55,191 bases of DNA from Planctomycetota bacterium (lineage in GTDB: Bacteria > Planctomycetota > UBA1135 > GCA-002686595). How positions within the stretch are numbered: the first letter of the stretch is position 1; every line of letters begins with the position of its first letter. The position numbers and the translations under genes were made by a program. The DNA lies in the NCBI GenBank assembly GCA_029212845.1, contig JARGPD010000006.1, positions 5,799 through 60,989 on the forward strand. The letters run 5' to 3'. The notes under the pieces were generated by a model, which was not told the origin of the DNA, ran no database searches, and saw nothing but the letters and a program-made list of their open reading frames with translations. Shown in pieces: positions 34,856 to 43,283 of the stretch.

Positions 34856-36364
34856 CTACAGCGTGTCTTCGAGGCGCCCCTCGGCGCGTGCCAGGGCCGT
34901 CCGGGCCTTGGCGTAGGCGACCCGGGCCGCCACGAGGTTGGCCTTAGCCTGGGACAGCTGCTGCTGGTACTCCAGAACCTGGAAGTTGGTGGAGAGTCCT
35001 TGCTCGAAGCGCGCCTCCTCGGCGTCCAGCTGGCGCTGGGCCAGGTCGTAGCTGGTCCCCGCGGCCTTCACCGCCTCGGCTTGGTAGAGGCTGTCGCGCA
35101 CGGCGGCACGCACCTCGGTCAGGATCCCGGTCTCGCTCTGCTCGTAGACCAGGCGCGAGGAGCGCAGGCCGAGGCGCGCGGCGGCGAGGGCGTTCTCGGC
35201 GGCGCGGTTCCAGAGCGGCGCGGAGTAGGTCAGGGATGCGCTCGCGGTCGGGAAGTCGAAGCCCGCTGCGGTCTGCACGGCCTCGCTCGCCTGGCCGTCG
35301 GCGCCGGTGCTGCTCAGGCCGATCGTAGCGTCGAGCCCGGGGCCTTCCTCGGAGTCGGCCTTGAGCAGGTCCAGCTCGCCGATCTCGATGTCCAGCCGGC
35401 GCTGCTCGAGCTCGGGTCGCTTGGAGAGGGCCGTGCCGAGGGAGCTGGCCCAGTCCAGCATGGCGAGGGCCTCCGGATCGGCCTCGGGCAGGGGCGTCGT
35501 GGGCAGGATCGGCTCGTCCCACCAGTCGAACCAGGCCTGCCAGTCGTCGCCCTCCAGGCGCGCGAAGATCAGCGCCTTCAGGGCATCGTCGGCGGCTCGC
35601 ACGGTGGTCTGAGAGCGCAGCAGGACCTCCATCTGGGTGGCCACGTTGGTCTCGGCCTGCAGCACCTCGACCTCGGTGCCCACGCCGACCTCGAGCCGGC
35701 GCTGGTTCTGGGCCAGCTGCTTCTCACCGAGGGCGACGGTCTCGGCCTGGACCGCGAGCGCCTCGCGGGCGGCGACCAGGTCCCAGTAGCTCTGGCTCAC
35801 GTCCCGGATCAGGTTGATGCGCAGCTCGCGGTGGCGCGCCTGGGCCTGGCGCCAGCGCAGCTCGGCCTTCTGCTGCTCGACCGTGTTGTAGCCGCTCCAC
35901 GCACCGCGCAAGAGCGGCTGGGTGTAGCTCATGCTGATCGATGAGTTGGTGATCGTGTCGTCGATCGAGAAGGTCGAGTTCGTGGCCGTGTTGCTGTGGT
36001 CGTAGCCCATGTCGAAGCGGCCACCGCTCTGGAAGGGCACCTGCAGCTGGGCGTTGATCCCCAGGGTGTCGCTCTTCACGACCGAAGCGCCGGCGAGCGA
36101 GGTCGTCGCCGGCTGCTGGCTGTCGGTGTAGCTGCCGGTGATCGACACGAGCGGGTCGAAGCTGCCCCAGCTGCCCAGGTGGGTGTAGTACTGGACCTCT
36201 TCGGCGTTGGCATCGATGCGCAGCCCGATGTTGTTGTCGAGGGCCAGCCCGACCACGTCTTCGAGGCTGAGCGGCATGCCGGGCTCTGGGGGAGCCGGGT
36301 CCTGGGCCAGGGCACCGAGCGGGAGCAGGAAGAGGAGGGCGAGGGCGGAACTGGTGGCGTTCAT
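34856..36364 (-). CDS. TolC-family outer-membrane efflux protein
   Basis: A 502-aa outer-membrane protein. The ATG at 36364 gives a signal peptide (LLFLLPLGALA). The sequence begins with PLSLEDVVGLALDNNIGLRI, the classic OEP start, and has two related halves with long coiled helices (RLEVGVGTEVEVLQAETNVATQ and RFEQGLSTNFQVLEYQQQLSQAKANL, the repeated xxGxxxxxxVLxxQxxL signature). It forms trimeric export channels. No inner-membrane pump or adaptor gene lies nearby, so the substrate route is unknown; the neighbour is a HEAT lipoprotein. Confidence 0.92.
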   Translation of the reverse strand: MNATSSALALLFLLPLGALAQDPAPPEPGMPLSLEDVVGLALDNNIGLRIDANAEEVQYYTHLGSWGSFDPLVSITGSYTDSQQPATTSLAGASVVKSDTLGINAQLQVPFQSGGRFDMGYDHSNTATNSTFSIDDTITNSSISMSYTQPLLRGAWSGYNTVEQQKAELRWRQAQARHRELRINLIRDVSQSYWDLVAAREALAVQAETVALGEKQLAQNQRRLEVGVGTEVEVLQAETNVATQMEVLLRSQTTVRAADDALKALIFARLEGDDWQAWFDWWDEPILPTTPLPEADPEALAMLDWASSLGTALSKRPELEQRRLDIEIGELDLLKADSEEGPGLDATIGLSSTGADGQASEAVQTAAGFDFPTASASLTYSAPLWNRAAENALAAARLGLRSSRLVYEQSETGILTEVRAAVRDSLYQAEAVKAAGTSYDLAQRQLDAEEARFEQGLSTNFQVLEYQQQLSQAKANLVAARVAYAKARTALARAEGRLEDTL

Positions 36365-36430
36365 CGTCGAAGGATAGCGGTCCGAGGGGGGTGGAACCAA
36401 CCTAGGCGAGCCCGGAATGCGGCATTCCGA

Positions 36431-37405
36431 TCAGGCTCCGGCTGCGCGGCGAAAGGCGAGCTCGGCCGCGCCCAAGAGGGCAGCATGGCCAGGAGGCAGG
36501 GACGAGGCGACGAGCTCGATCTGGCCGCGGTGGCAGGGCAGGAGCCCGGCCTCGAAGTGGCGCTGCAAGGGGCCGAGGAAGGTGTCGCCTGCCAGGACCA
36601 GACCGCCGAACAGGACCACCCGTGAGGGCGCGGTGATGCTGGCGAGGTCCGCCAGGGCGCGACCGAGCATCTCGGCCGCCAAGGCGTAGGCCCGAAGGGC
36701 CAGGGGGTTGCCCGCGGCGGCGGCCTCACCCACCCGTCGACCAGCGGCTTCGAAGTCCGTCCGGAAGGCCTCGTCGTCGAAGGCGTCCGCGCCGGGCTCC
36801 CCGCGCTCGACCCCCTCACGGACCGTGGCCAGGAGCCCACGGACCGAGGCGTAGGTCTCGGCGCAGCCGCGCCGCCCGCATCCACAGAGGCGCCCGCCGG
36901 GCTCCACGATCAGGTGGCCGAGCTCGCCCCCGAAGCCGTCGGCCCCGCGCAGCACCTTGCCATCCACGACGACCCCCCCACCGATGCCGGTGCCGAGGGT
37001 CACCATGGCGAAGTGCTCGTGGCCGAGGCCCGCACCGAAGCGGGCCTCGCCGAGGGCCGCGGCGTTGGCGTCGTTGTCCAGGGTCACCCGCTGGCCGGTC
37101 GCCTCGGCCAGGAGCGCGACCACCGGCGTGACCCCGGGCCACGGCAGGTTCGGCGGGTTCTCGATCGTCCCGCGGCCGTGGTGTCCGTTGGGAGCGCCGA
37201 TGCCGACGCCGACCAGCTGGTGGTCCCGCGACCAGGTCGCCGTCTGGCGGGTCAGCCAGTCGATGAACTGCGCCGGTCGCTCCAGGCTCGAGGTCGCGAT
37301 GCGCTCGCTCTCTACCACACCCGTCGCGGTCGAGACCAGGGCGACCCGGGCGTTGGTGCCCCCGAGGTCGACGCCGAGGGCCAGCAGCTCTTTGGGATCC
37401 GTCAT
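36431..37405 (-). CDS. ROK-family sugar kinase (glucokinase-like)
   Basis: A 324-aa ROK protein without a DNA-binding domain, so a kinase rather than a repressor. The phosphate loop GVDLGGTNARVALV is at the N-terminus; TLDNDANAAALGE and GTGIGGGVVVDGKVLRG form the substrate and ATP site; the zinc motif is CGCGRRGCAETYAS; the C-terminal VVLFGGLVLAGD is the adenosine-binding turn. Likely phosphorylates glucose or a related hexose or amino sugar. It lies 66 bases upstream of the TolC gene on the same strand. Confidence 0.9.
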   Translation of the reverse strand: MTDPKELLALGVDLGGTNARVALVSTATGVVESERIATSSLERPAQFIDWLTRQTATWSRDHQLVGVGIGAPNGHHGRGTIENPPNLPWPGVTPVVALLAEATGQRVTLDNDANAAALGEARFGAGLGHEHFAMVTLGTGIGGGVVVDGKVLRGADGFGGELGHLIVEPGGRLCGCGRRGCAETYASVRGLLATVREGVERGEPGADAFDDEAFRTDFEAAGRRVGEAAAAGNPLALRAYALAAEMLGRALADLASITAPSRVVLFGGLVLAGDTFLGPLQRHFEAGLLPCHRGQIELVASSLPPGHAALLGAAELAFRRAAGA

Positions 37406-37469
37406 GGCCGAACTCTAACGGTCCTCCCGGCCCCGACCCCAGCCCGAAGGCCGCGAAAACCCGGTCGGC

Positions 37470-37964
37470 CTACTGGCCGTCGAGCAGCAGCTCTTCGACC
37501 ACCTCGGGTGCGAGGGGTTCGAGCAGCTCGGGGGTGGGCTCGCTGGTGAGCGCCTCGGCGGGCTCCTCGAAGCGGATGAAGAGCGCGCGCTCGGGTGGCG
37601 CCTTGAAGTGCAGCCACGCGAGCACGGGCAGGGCCGCCATGTGGATCACGAGGCTGGCCGCGGCGAGGCGGATCCAGGGGCTGGTGCGCAGGCCGCCCTG
37701 GAGGTGACGCCAGAAGGAGCCCGGCAGCCCGGGGCCGGCGGCCGAACGGGCGGCGCTGCGGAGCTCGTCGATCGATGCCGCGCTCGGGGCGGCGGCGTCC
37801 AGGGAGACCTGGCTGCGTACGGTCTCGACGAGCCGGCGCAGGGCCTGGGCCTCGGCGGTCTCCACGAGCGCCGCATCGGGCTCGATCCGGCCGAGGCTGA
37901 AGTCGAGCGCGCGCTCCTCGGCCTGGCCGAGGGGGAGGTCCTGGGGTTCGTTGGCGTGGGTCAT
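37470..37964 (-). CDS. Putative membrane anti-sigma factor
   Basis: A 164-aa protein encoded immediately after an ECF sigma factor with ATGA overlap, which is the standard sigma/anti-sigma arrangement. The N-terminal ~100 residues are acidic and helical; a single membrane segment (RLAAASLVIHMAALPVLAWL) follows at about residues 98-118, then an acidic C-terminal tail that would face the periplasm. I do not see the HxxxCxxC zinc motif of ZAS anti-sigmas. The role is inferred from context. Confidence 0.65.
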   Translation of the reverse strand: MTHANEPQDLPLGQAEERALDFSLGRIEPDAALVETAEAQALRRLVETVRSQVSLDAAAPSAASIDELRSAARSAAGPGLPGSFWRHLQGGLRTSPWIRLAAASLVIHMAALPVLAWLHFKAPPERALFIRFEEPAEALTSEPTPELLEPLAPEVVEELLLDGQ

Positions 37965-38560
37965 CGGAGCGGGCGGTCTGCGGTGAGGGGGGGCTCGGGC
38001 TCCAGGATGGAGCGCAGGGCGCGCAGGGCGTGGAACATGCGGGACTTGACGGTGCCGACCGGGATGTCGAGCAGGTCGCTGATGTCGGAGTAGGGCAGCT
38101 CTTGGAGGACACCGAGCTCGAAGACCTCGCGGTGGGCCGGGCTCAGGCCGCCGAGGGCGGCGCGCACGCGCTCGGCCTCGTCGGCGTCCTCGGCCAGCTT
38201 GGTCGGTCCCGCGGCCGGGTCCACCGGGTCGGGCAAGGCCAGACCGTCGTCGTCGGTCGCCATGCTGCCGAGCTTCGGGCGCGAGCCCTGGCGGCGGCGG
38301 CTGTCGATCCAGGAGTTGCGCGCCACGCGGAAGACGAAGGCCGCGAAGCGTTCCCTGGGTTCGTAGGTCTTGGCGTGTTGGACGAGGCGCATGAGGACTT
38401 CCTGGGCCAGGTCCTCGGCCTCCTGGTGCCCCGCTCCCTTCCGGCGAAAGAAGCCGGTCAGTCCCACCAGCCCCCGGGGCACGAAGCCTTCGAAGGGGGC
38501 TGAGTCCCCCCCTCGGAGGGCCTGCAGCGGGTCTTGGTCGAGGTTCCAGTCAGTGGTCAA
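37961..38560 (-). CDS. ECF RNA polymerase sigma factor
   Basis: A 199-aa sigma-70-family protein of ECF size. Region 2 shows AEDLAQEVLMRLVQHAKTY and FAAFVFRVARNSWIDSRRR; region 4 shows LSPAHREVFELGVLQELPYSDIS with the helix-turn-helix IPVGTVKSRMFHALRALR. The linker is acidic. It probably directs a small regulon under control of the coupled downstream membrane protein. No autoregulatory promoter is recognisable in the 51-base upstream gap. Confidence 0.9.
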   Translation of the reverse strand: MTTDWNLDQDPLQALRGGDSAPFEGFVPRGLVGLTGFFRRKGAGHQEAEDLAQEVLMRLVQHAKTYEPRERFAAFVFRVARNSWIDSRRRQGSRPKLGSMATDDDGLALPDPVDPAAGPTKLAEDADEAERVRAALGGLSPAHREVFELGVLQELPYSDISDLLDIPVGTVKSRMFHALRALRSILEPEPPLTADRPLR

Positions 38561-38611
38561 GGATCCGGTCCGGGGCTCACAACGGGCCGCCTTGGGCCCG
38601 GTTCAGGAAGA

Positions 38612-39148
38612 TCAGGAGCTTTCTTTGGGGTTCATGGAGATCCCCGCGGGCAGCTGGAGGCCGGCTAGGAGCCGCTCTGGGCCCGCCCCGAGGGCGCGCA
38701 GGACCACGGTCCGGCCGGCATCGGGGGCCACGTTGCCGTCCTCGTCGACCGTCGGCGTGCCCCGGTGCAGCAGCTCTACCTCTAGGCGCTGCTCCGGCAA
38801 CCAGGCCAGGACCCGGGAGGCCCACTCGACCACGGCGACGCCCCCCGCGTGCAGCCACTCGGCGCCACCCCCGTCGAGGAAGGCGGCCTCGCGACCCTCC
38901 ATCCAGGCGTCGAAGTGGTAGAGCTCGAGCCGCCCGGGGTAGCTGTGCATCAGGGTGTAGGTCGGGCTGGAGACCGGCTCGGTGACGTCCAGGCCCCGGG
39001 CGAGGCCGCGGGTGAAGGCGGTCTTGCCGGTCCCGAGGTCGCCGTCGAGGGCGAACACGGTGTCGGGCACGGCCAGGCGGCCGAGGGCTTCGGCGAGGGC
39101 CTCGGTGGCCTCGACGGAGTGGCTGACGAGGGAGAGCTCAGCGGCCAT
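38612..39148 (-). CDS. tsaE: tRNA t6A biosynthesis ATPase TsaE
   Basis: A 178-aa ATPase that assists TsaB/TsaD in N6-threonylcarbamoyladenosine modification of tRNA. The P-loop GDLGTGKTAFTRGLARGL, the switch SSPTYTLMHSY, the YHFDAW strand and VVEWASR are all at TsaE spacing. The C-terminal ~25 residues extend beyond the usual end. It overlaps the thiL 3' end by 11 bases, indicating coupling. Confidence 0.92.
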   Translation of the reverse strand: MAAELSLVSHSVEATEALAEALGRLAVPDTVFALDGDLGTGKTAFTRGLARGLDVTEPVSSPTYTLMHSYPGRLELYHFDAWMEGREAAFLDGGGAEWLHAGGVAVVEWASRVLAWLPEQRLEVELLHRGTPTVDEDGNVAPDAGRTVVLRALGAGPERLLAGLQLPAGISMNPKESS

Positions 39149-40088
39149 GGATGAAGGCTCGTGGGTCCTTGGGGTCGTAGGCTTCGGGCGGCAGGTCCGG
39201 CACGGCGAGGTGCAGGCCGGGGGGGCGCTGGGTCGAGGGCGCGTGGACCCGACCGATCGGACTGCTGGACCTGGCGCTCGGCTCGCGAAGGAACCGCTCG
39301 AGGTCGGCCGCTTCCCCGCAGGCGATCAGCTCGTGGTCCTCGCCATCGAAGAGGGCGTGCTCCAGGGCTGGCCGACCGGTCGCCTGGGCGCGCAGCTCGG
39401 CGTCCGGATGGACGGGGATGCGCTCGAGCTCGATGGCGACGCTGGAGAGGCGCGCAAGGCGGTCGAGGTCCACCGCGAGGCCGTCGCTCACGTCCATCAT
39501 CGCGCGCACCCCGGCGGCGTGCAGCGCGCGGCCGGCGGCGATGCGTGGCTCGATCTCCAGGTGGCGACCGAGCAGGCTGCCGCCCACGGGGCCCGTGACC
39601 AGCACGGTCTGTCCCGGTCGCGCGCGGTCGCGCCCGGGCGGATCGGGGGGGGCCTCCCCGAAGGCGGTGACCACCAGGGAGAGGCCGCCGGGCCGGGCCG
39701 TGAGGTCCCCACCGACGAGCGGCGCACCGTGGGTCGCGCCGAAGGAGGCGAGGCCTTCGATGCAGGCACGCAGGTGTGCTTCGTCGTGGTCCCTCGGGGC
39801 CGCGAGGGCGAGCAGCAGGCCGCGTGGGGTCGCAGCGGTCGCGGCCAGGTCGCTGAGCGCGCGACCCGCGGCCTTGGCTCCGATCGCGCGGGGATCGACC
39901 CCTCTTGTGAAGTGCACGCCTTCCTCGCACCGGTCGCAGCACAAGGTGGGCAGGCCGGCGAGCCCGGGGAGCACCGCCGCGTCGTGGATGTGCGAGCGCG
40001 TGCTGCCGCCCAGCTGCACCCCCGGCAGGTGCTCGCGCATCCAGCCGTGCAGGCGCGCCTCGTCCCAGCTAGCTCGGCGCCCCACCAT
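39138..40088 (-). CDS. thiL: Thiamine-monophosphate kinase
   Basis: A 316-aa PurM-fold kinase that phosphorylates thiamine phosphate to the diphosphate cofactor. Visible features are HDAAVLPGLAG near the N-terminus (usually DDxA/V), CCDRCEEGVHFTRG (usually TTDxLVEGVHF), KAAGRALSDLAATAATPRGLLLALA, LVGGDLT, MMDVSDGLAVDLDRLA, and FDGEDHELI (usually GGEDYEL). The substitution of histidine at the DDxA site and the CC in the metal strand are unusual but position-matched. It is next to a ThiE-like gene with one gene between, which supports the assignment. Confidence 0.88.
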   Translation of the reverse strand: MVGRRASWDEARLHGWMREHLPGVQLGGSTRSHIHDAAVLPGLAGLPTLCCDRCEEGVHFTRGVDPRAIGAKAAGRALSDLAATAATPRGLLLALAAPRDHDEAHLRACIEGLASFGATHGAPLVGGDLTARPGGLSLVVTAFGEAPPDPPGRDRARPGQTVLVTGPVGGSLLGRHLEIEPRIAAGRALHAAGVRAMMDVSDGLAVDLDRLARLSSVAIELERIPVHPDAELRAQATGRPALEHALFDGEDHELIACGEAADLERFLREPSARSSSPIGRVHAPSTQRPPGLHLAVPDLPPEAYDPKDPRAFIHGR

Positions 40089-40090
40089 GC

Positions 40091-40594
40091 TCAGAAGCGC
40101 AGCGGGAAGAGCACCCGCGCTGCGATCGCCTCGAGCGGGAAGGTCCCGTGGGCGCGGCTGTCGGGGATCGGGCAGGTGGGGTTGTCGCCCAACAGCCAGT
40201 AACCCCCGTCGGTGCGGATCGTGCCGGGCTCCGAGGCCGGCGGTGGGCTGATGCGGGCGTAGCTGACCTCTCCCGTGGGCAGCTCGTAGACGACGAGGTC
40301 CCCGAGGTAGAGGTGCTCGGGCGTGGGCTCCGTGTCGAGCAAGAGGTGCGTGCCGGGTTCGATGCCAGCGATCGGCGAGCAGGCCTCCTCGGGCACCGCG
40401 AGCAGCTCGTAGCGCCGGTAGAGGTAGCCGAAGGTGATCGCCGCGATGGCGATCACGACCAGGCGCAGGTTGCGCAGCAGGCGCCTGCGACCCCTGGGGA
40501 GCGTTGCGGGTCCCCGGCCAGCTGCGATCGAGGCCGGTGCAGCCTGGGTCGAGGCCGTCTCGGGCTGCTCGGGCGTGGCGTCCATGTCAGCCAT
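40091..40594 (-). CDS. Signal peptidase I-like protein lacking catalytic residues
   Basis: A 167-aa protein with one N-terminal membrane segment (LRLVVIAIAAITFGYLY, ~residues 43-59) and an S26-like domain. The conserved C-terminal box LGDNPTCPIPDSRAHG matches SPase I box E (GDNxxxSxDSR.xG). The Ser box, normally SxSMxPT, aligns with IAGIEPG, so the nucleophile is Gly; the general-base Lys, normally in YVKRV, aligns with YARIS, so it is Ala. It is probably an inactive relative, or one with changed function. It abuts the ThiE-like gene exactly and lies 2 bases from thiL. Confidence 0.75.
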   Translation of the reverse strand: MADMDATPEQPETASTQAAPASIAAGRGPATLPRGRRRLLRNLRLVVIAIAAITFGYLYRRYELLAVPEEACSPIAGIEPGTHLLLDTEPTPEHLYLGDLVVYELPTGEVSYARISPPPASEPGTIRTDGGYWLLGDNPTCPIPDSRAHGTFPLEAIAARVLFPLRF

Positions 40595-41224
40595 TCAAGC
40601 GATCGCACCGAGTAGGTCAAGCAGGGCTTCGCGGGGACTTGCCGCGCCGAGTACCGCGCCGATGACGGCGATGCCATGGGCGCCGGCGGCGAGCAGGTCC
40701 GGGGCGTTCGCCGGGGTGATGCCACCGAGGGCGAGCATGGGCAGCTCGGAACGCGGCCGGCGCTCGAGGGCCGCGCGGAACCCGTCGACACCGGTGGGCT
40801 CGAGCAGCCCGGACTTCGACGGCGTCTCGAACACAGGCCCGTGGAACAGGTAGTCGACGCCGCTCCAGGTCGCGGGGTCGTCGCCCGCATGGGTCGAGAG
40901 GCCGAGTGCCAGGTCCCCCGCCGCGAGCCGCGCGTCGGCGGGTCGCAGCGAGCGGAAGCCGAGGTGCGCTGCGTCGGCGCCTGCGGCGCGGGCGACGTGG
41001 ATGCGGTCGTGGACCGCTAGCCACCCCAGCTCACCGCGCAGGCGGCTGGCTAGCTCGAGCAGCGGGCCGTCCGGCAGGTTCGGCTCGCGCAGCACGAGCC
41101 CGCCCAGGCCGGCGCCAGAGAGGCCGGCGACCTCGCGGGCGAAGGCCTCGGCCGAGCGGGCCTCGGTCAGGTCGCCGCGCGAGATGACGACCAGGCGTGG
41201 TGGCGCGGTGCGTGGCTCAGGCAT
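40595..41224 (-). CDS. Thiamine phosphate synthase/TenI-like TIM-barrel protein
   Basis: A 209-aa TIM-barrel protein of the ThiE/TenI family. Signatures are AVHDRIHVARAAGADAAHLGF, LGLSTHAGDD, VDYLFHGPVFETPSK (ThiE GPxFxTxTK) and LALGGITPANAPDLLAAGAHGIAVIGAVLG. ThiE joins HMP-PP and THZ-P to make thiamine phosphate; TenI-like relatives act as thiazole tautomerases, and the two are hard to separate here. Sharing an operon with thiL favours thiamine synthesis. The start overlaps the preceding helicase-partner gene by 8 bases. Confidence 0.85.
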   Translation of the reverse strand: MPEPRTAPPRLVVISRGDLTEARSAEAFAREVAGLSGAGLGGLVLREPNLPDGPLLELASRLRGELGWLAVHDRIHVARAAGADAAHLGFRSLRPADARLAAGDLALGLSTHAGDDPATWSGVDYLFHGPVFETPSKSGLLEPTGVDGFRAALERRPRSELPMLALGGITPANAPDLLAAGAHGIAVIGAVLGAASPREALLDLLGAIA

Positions 41225-43280
41225 GGGCCTCGACCAGGTAGCCGAGGTCGCGCAAGAGGCCCTGCATGCGCAGCTGGGACATGGTCGACTTCAAGAGCAC
41301 GCGGCTGTCGTCGAGGCGTCGCTGCAGGTAGCTCTTGACGCCTGGGTCGGCCAGGAAGCGCGTGAAGGTGTCCGCGTCGGTGCAGGTCAGGATCATGCCC
41401 TCGTCGAGGGTCATCCAGCCGGCGCGCTCGGCCCAGTCGCGGATCGAGTAGCTGACGTTCTGGGGCACCGGCGTCTGGGAGTGCAGCTCGAGCACGTCGA
41501 GCATGCGGCCGAGGCGCATGCCCTGGCGCAGGGCTCGCACGACGCCTTCCTCGGTGATGCGGAAGTGCATCGAGTGCCCGCGCTTCTCCCGCGCGCTGAA
41601 GCGGTCGAGGTCGAAGATCAGCTCCGAGTCGTCGCCCGAGGGGAACAGCACCACCTCGAAGTCGGGCATCACGAGGATGCGCCCGGCGCCGCCGGAGAGC
41701 TCGGCGTCGCCTTCGCTGATGCCCAAGAGGCGCGCGCCGCCCGGCGTCAGGCGCATGGCGACCGGACGCCCCGCGCTGTCGTAGCCGAGGTCGATGACGC
41801 CGGCGAGGAACAGCCGCTGGCGAACCCAGCGCACCAGGTTCCAGGCCATGCGCTGGGCGTCCTCCATCGGCGTGTAGCGCGCCGACTCGCACAGGTCCGC
41901 GAAGTCGTCGCTGACCTCGAGCTCGTCGAGGCTCGCGAGGTAGGTGTTGCGCGTCAGAAACGGCACGTACATGAGGTCGTACCAGACGCCCGCATCGACG
42001 CGCTTGAGCAGGCGCAGGAAGATGCGGCGCATGCGCGTCTGGTGGTAGAGCTCGCCCTCGAAGCCGCTCTCGCCGACCATGAAGTCGACGATCGCCTGGA
42101 GCTGCTCGGCGAGCGGGCGCCCGGCCCAGGCGTGGCCCGCGCTGGTCACCGCGACGGTGCGCTCGCCGGTCGAGTCGATCAGCCCCTCGTGGCCCGCGAA
42201 GCGGTAGATCCAGCCGAGGACCTCTTCGCGCGCCAGCTCGCGGCCAGGGTTCGGGATCAGGTGCTGGACGATGCGCCGCTCGGTGGTCTTGAAGATCTGA
42301 CCCTTGACCGTGAAGCGCACGTCGTTCTCTTGGACGTAGGCCAAGAAGCGGTTGAGGTTCGAGATCAGGTCGACCCCCAGGCCGACCTCATCGTGGGGGC
42401 GGTCCGGGTCCCCGGGGACACCGACGCGCTTCAGCCAAGCGAGGGCGACCTCGTTGAAGACGATCAACGTCTCGTCCTTGTGGTTGATGCCGTACTGGCA
42501 CAGGTCGAGCCGCTGGACCGTGCCGATCAGCGAGCCCTCGAGCACCTCGCGCCAGGCGCGGGCCTGCCAGCTCGGGAGGCCGCTGTCCATCTGCTCGAAG
42601 AGCTTGCGCGGCAGGATGCCCCCGAACTCCATGACGGCCTTCTCGACCAGCTCGCCGAGGGGCGGCTCGAGCTTCTCGATGCGGCTGACGGCGGCGGAGT
42701 CGCGGCTGTACATGCGGTACATCTCGCGCTGGCGGCGGGCGTTGACGGTGTCGTCCTTGCCCGGGACCGCGTAGCGCTTGTCCAGGTGCCCGCGCAGGGT
42801 CAGCGCGTCGAAGAGCCCGTGGGAGCGCCCGCGAGCGACCGCCTGGAGCTGGTCGCCGACCTCGCGCGGCAGGGCGAGCACCCGCTGGCCGTGGGACTCG
42901 AAGCGCGGGTCCTCGGTCCAGACCACGAGCGCGCGCCGGCGCAGGTGGTTGAGGGCCGCCTCGAGGTCGCGCTGACCGACGCTGGCGAGGGCGTCCGCGT
43001 TGATCAGCTCGAGCCGATCGGCCCGGTAGCCCTCGCGCTGCAGCAGGAAGTCGACCACCGCGGACATGCGCCCGGTGAGCTCGCCGACCTTGCGCTCGAG
43101 GTTGGCGGGGTCGCTCATCCAGGACCGCGCTAGCTCGCGCAGGTCCGCGTGGTTCTCGGGCGCGTGTCCGTTGGGGTTCCAGAAGCGGATCAGCTCATCG
43201 AGGTCGGTACGGCCGAGCTCGGCAAGGGCCTGATCGAGGTTGCCCCCGGGAGGTTGGTTGGAATCGACAGGTCGGGACAT
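41217..43280 (-). CDS. XPB-associated helicase-C_3-like protein
   Basis: A 687-aa cytoplasmic protein without Walker motifs. The N-terminal ~80 residues (FWNPNGHAPENHADLRELARSW) and winged-helix-like middle resemble the helicase-associated (Helicase_C_3/XPB-Ssl2 conserved) family often encoded beside bacterial XPB. The C-terminal third carries the characteristic RILVMPDFEVVLFPSG, MHFRITEEGVVRALRQG, and LELHSQTPVPQNVSYSI block. It follows the XPB gene by 3 bases. In archaea XPB has a partner nuclease, Bax1; whether this protein is an analogous accessory factor is inference. No nuclease motif is evident. Confidence 0.85.
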   Translation of the reverse strand: MSRPVDSNQPPGGNLDQALAELGRTDLDELIRFWNPNGHAPENHADLRELARSWMSDPANLERKVGELTGRMSAVVDFLLQREGYRADRLELINADALASVGQRDLEAALNHLRRRALVVWTEDPRFESHGQRVLALPREVGDQLQAVARGRSHGLFDALTLRGHLDKRYAVPGKDDTVNARRQREMYRMYSRDSAAVSRIEKLEPPLGELVEKAVMEFGGILPRKLFEQMDSGLPSWQARAWREVLEGSLIGTVQRLDLCQYGINHKDETLIVFNEVALAWLKRVGVPGDPDRPHDEVGLGVDLISNLNRFLAYVQENDVRFTVKGQIFKTTERRIVQHLIPNPGRELAREEVLGWIYRFAGHEGLIDSTGERTVAVTSAGHAWAGRPLAEQLQAIVDFMVGESGFEGELYHQTRMRRIFLRLLKRVDAGVWYDLMYVPFLTRNTYLASLDELEVSDDFADLCESARYTPMEDAQRMAWNLVRWVRQRLFLAGVIDLGYDSAGRPVAMRLTPGGARLLGISEGDAELSGGAGRILVMPDFEVVLFPSGDDSELIFDLDRFSAREKRGHSMHFRITEEGVVRALRQGMRLGRMLDVLELHSQTPVPQNVSYSIRDWAERAGWMTLDEGMILTCTDADTFTRFLADPGVKSYLQRRLDDSRVLLKSTMSQLRMQGLLRDLGYLVEAHA

Positions 43281-43283
43281 GGT

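Noticed and set aside
41001-43133. 710-aa plus-strand ORF
   Set aside because: Antisense to the helicase-C_3-like gene and ThiE-like gene; no motifs.
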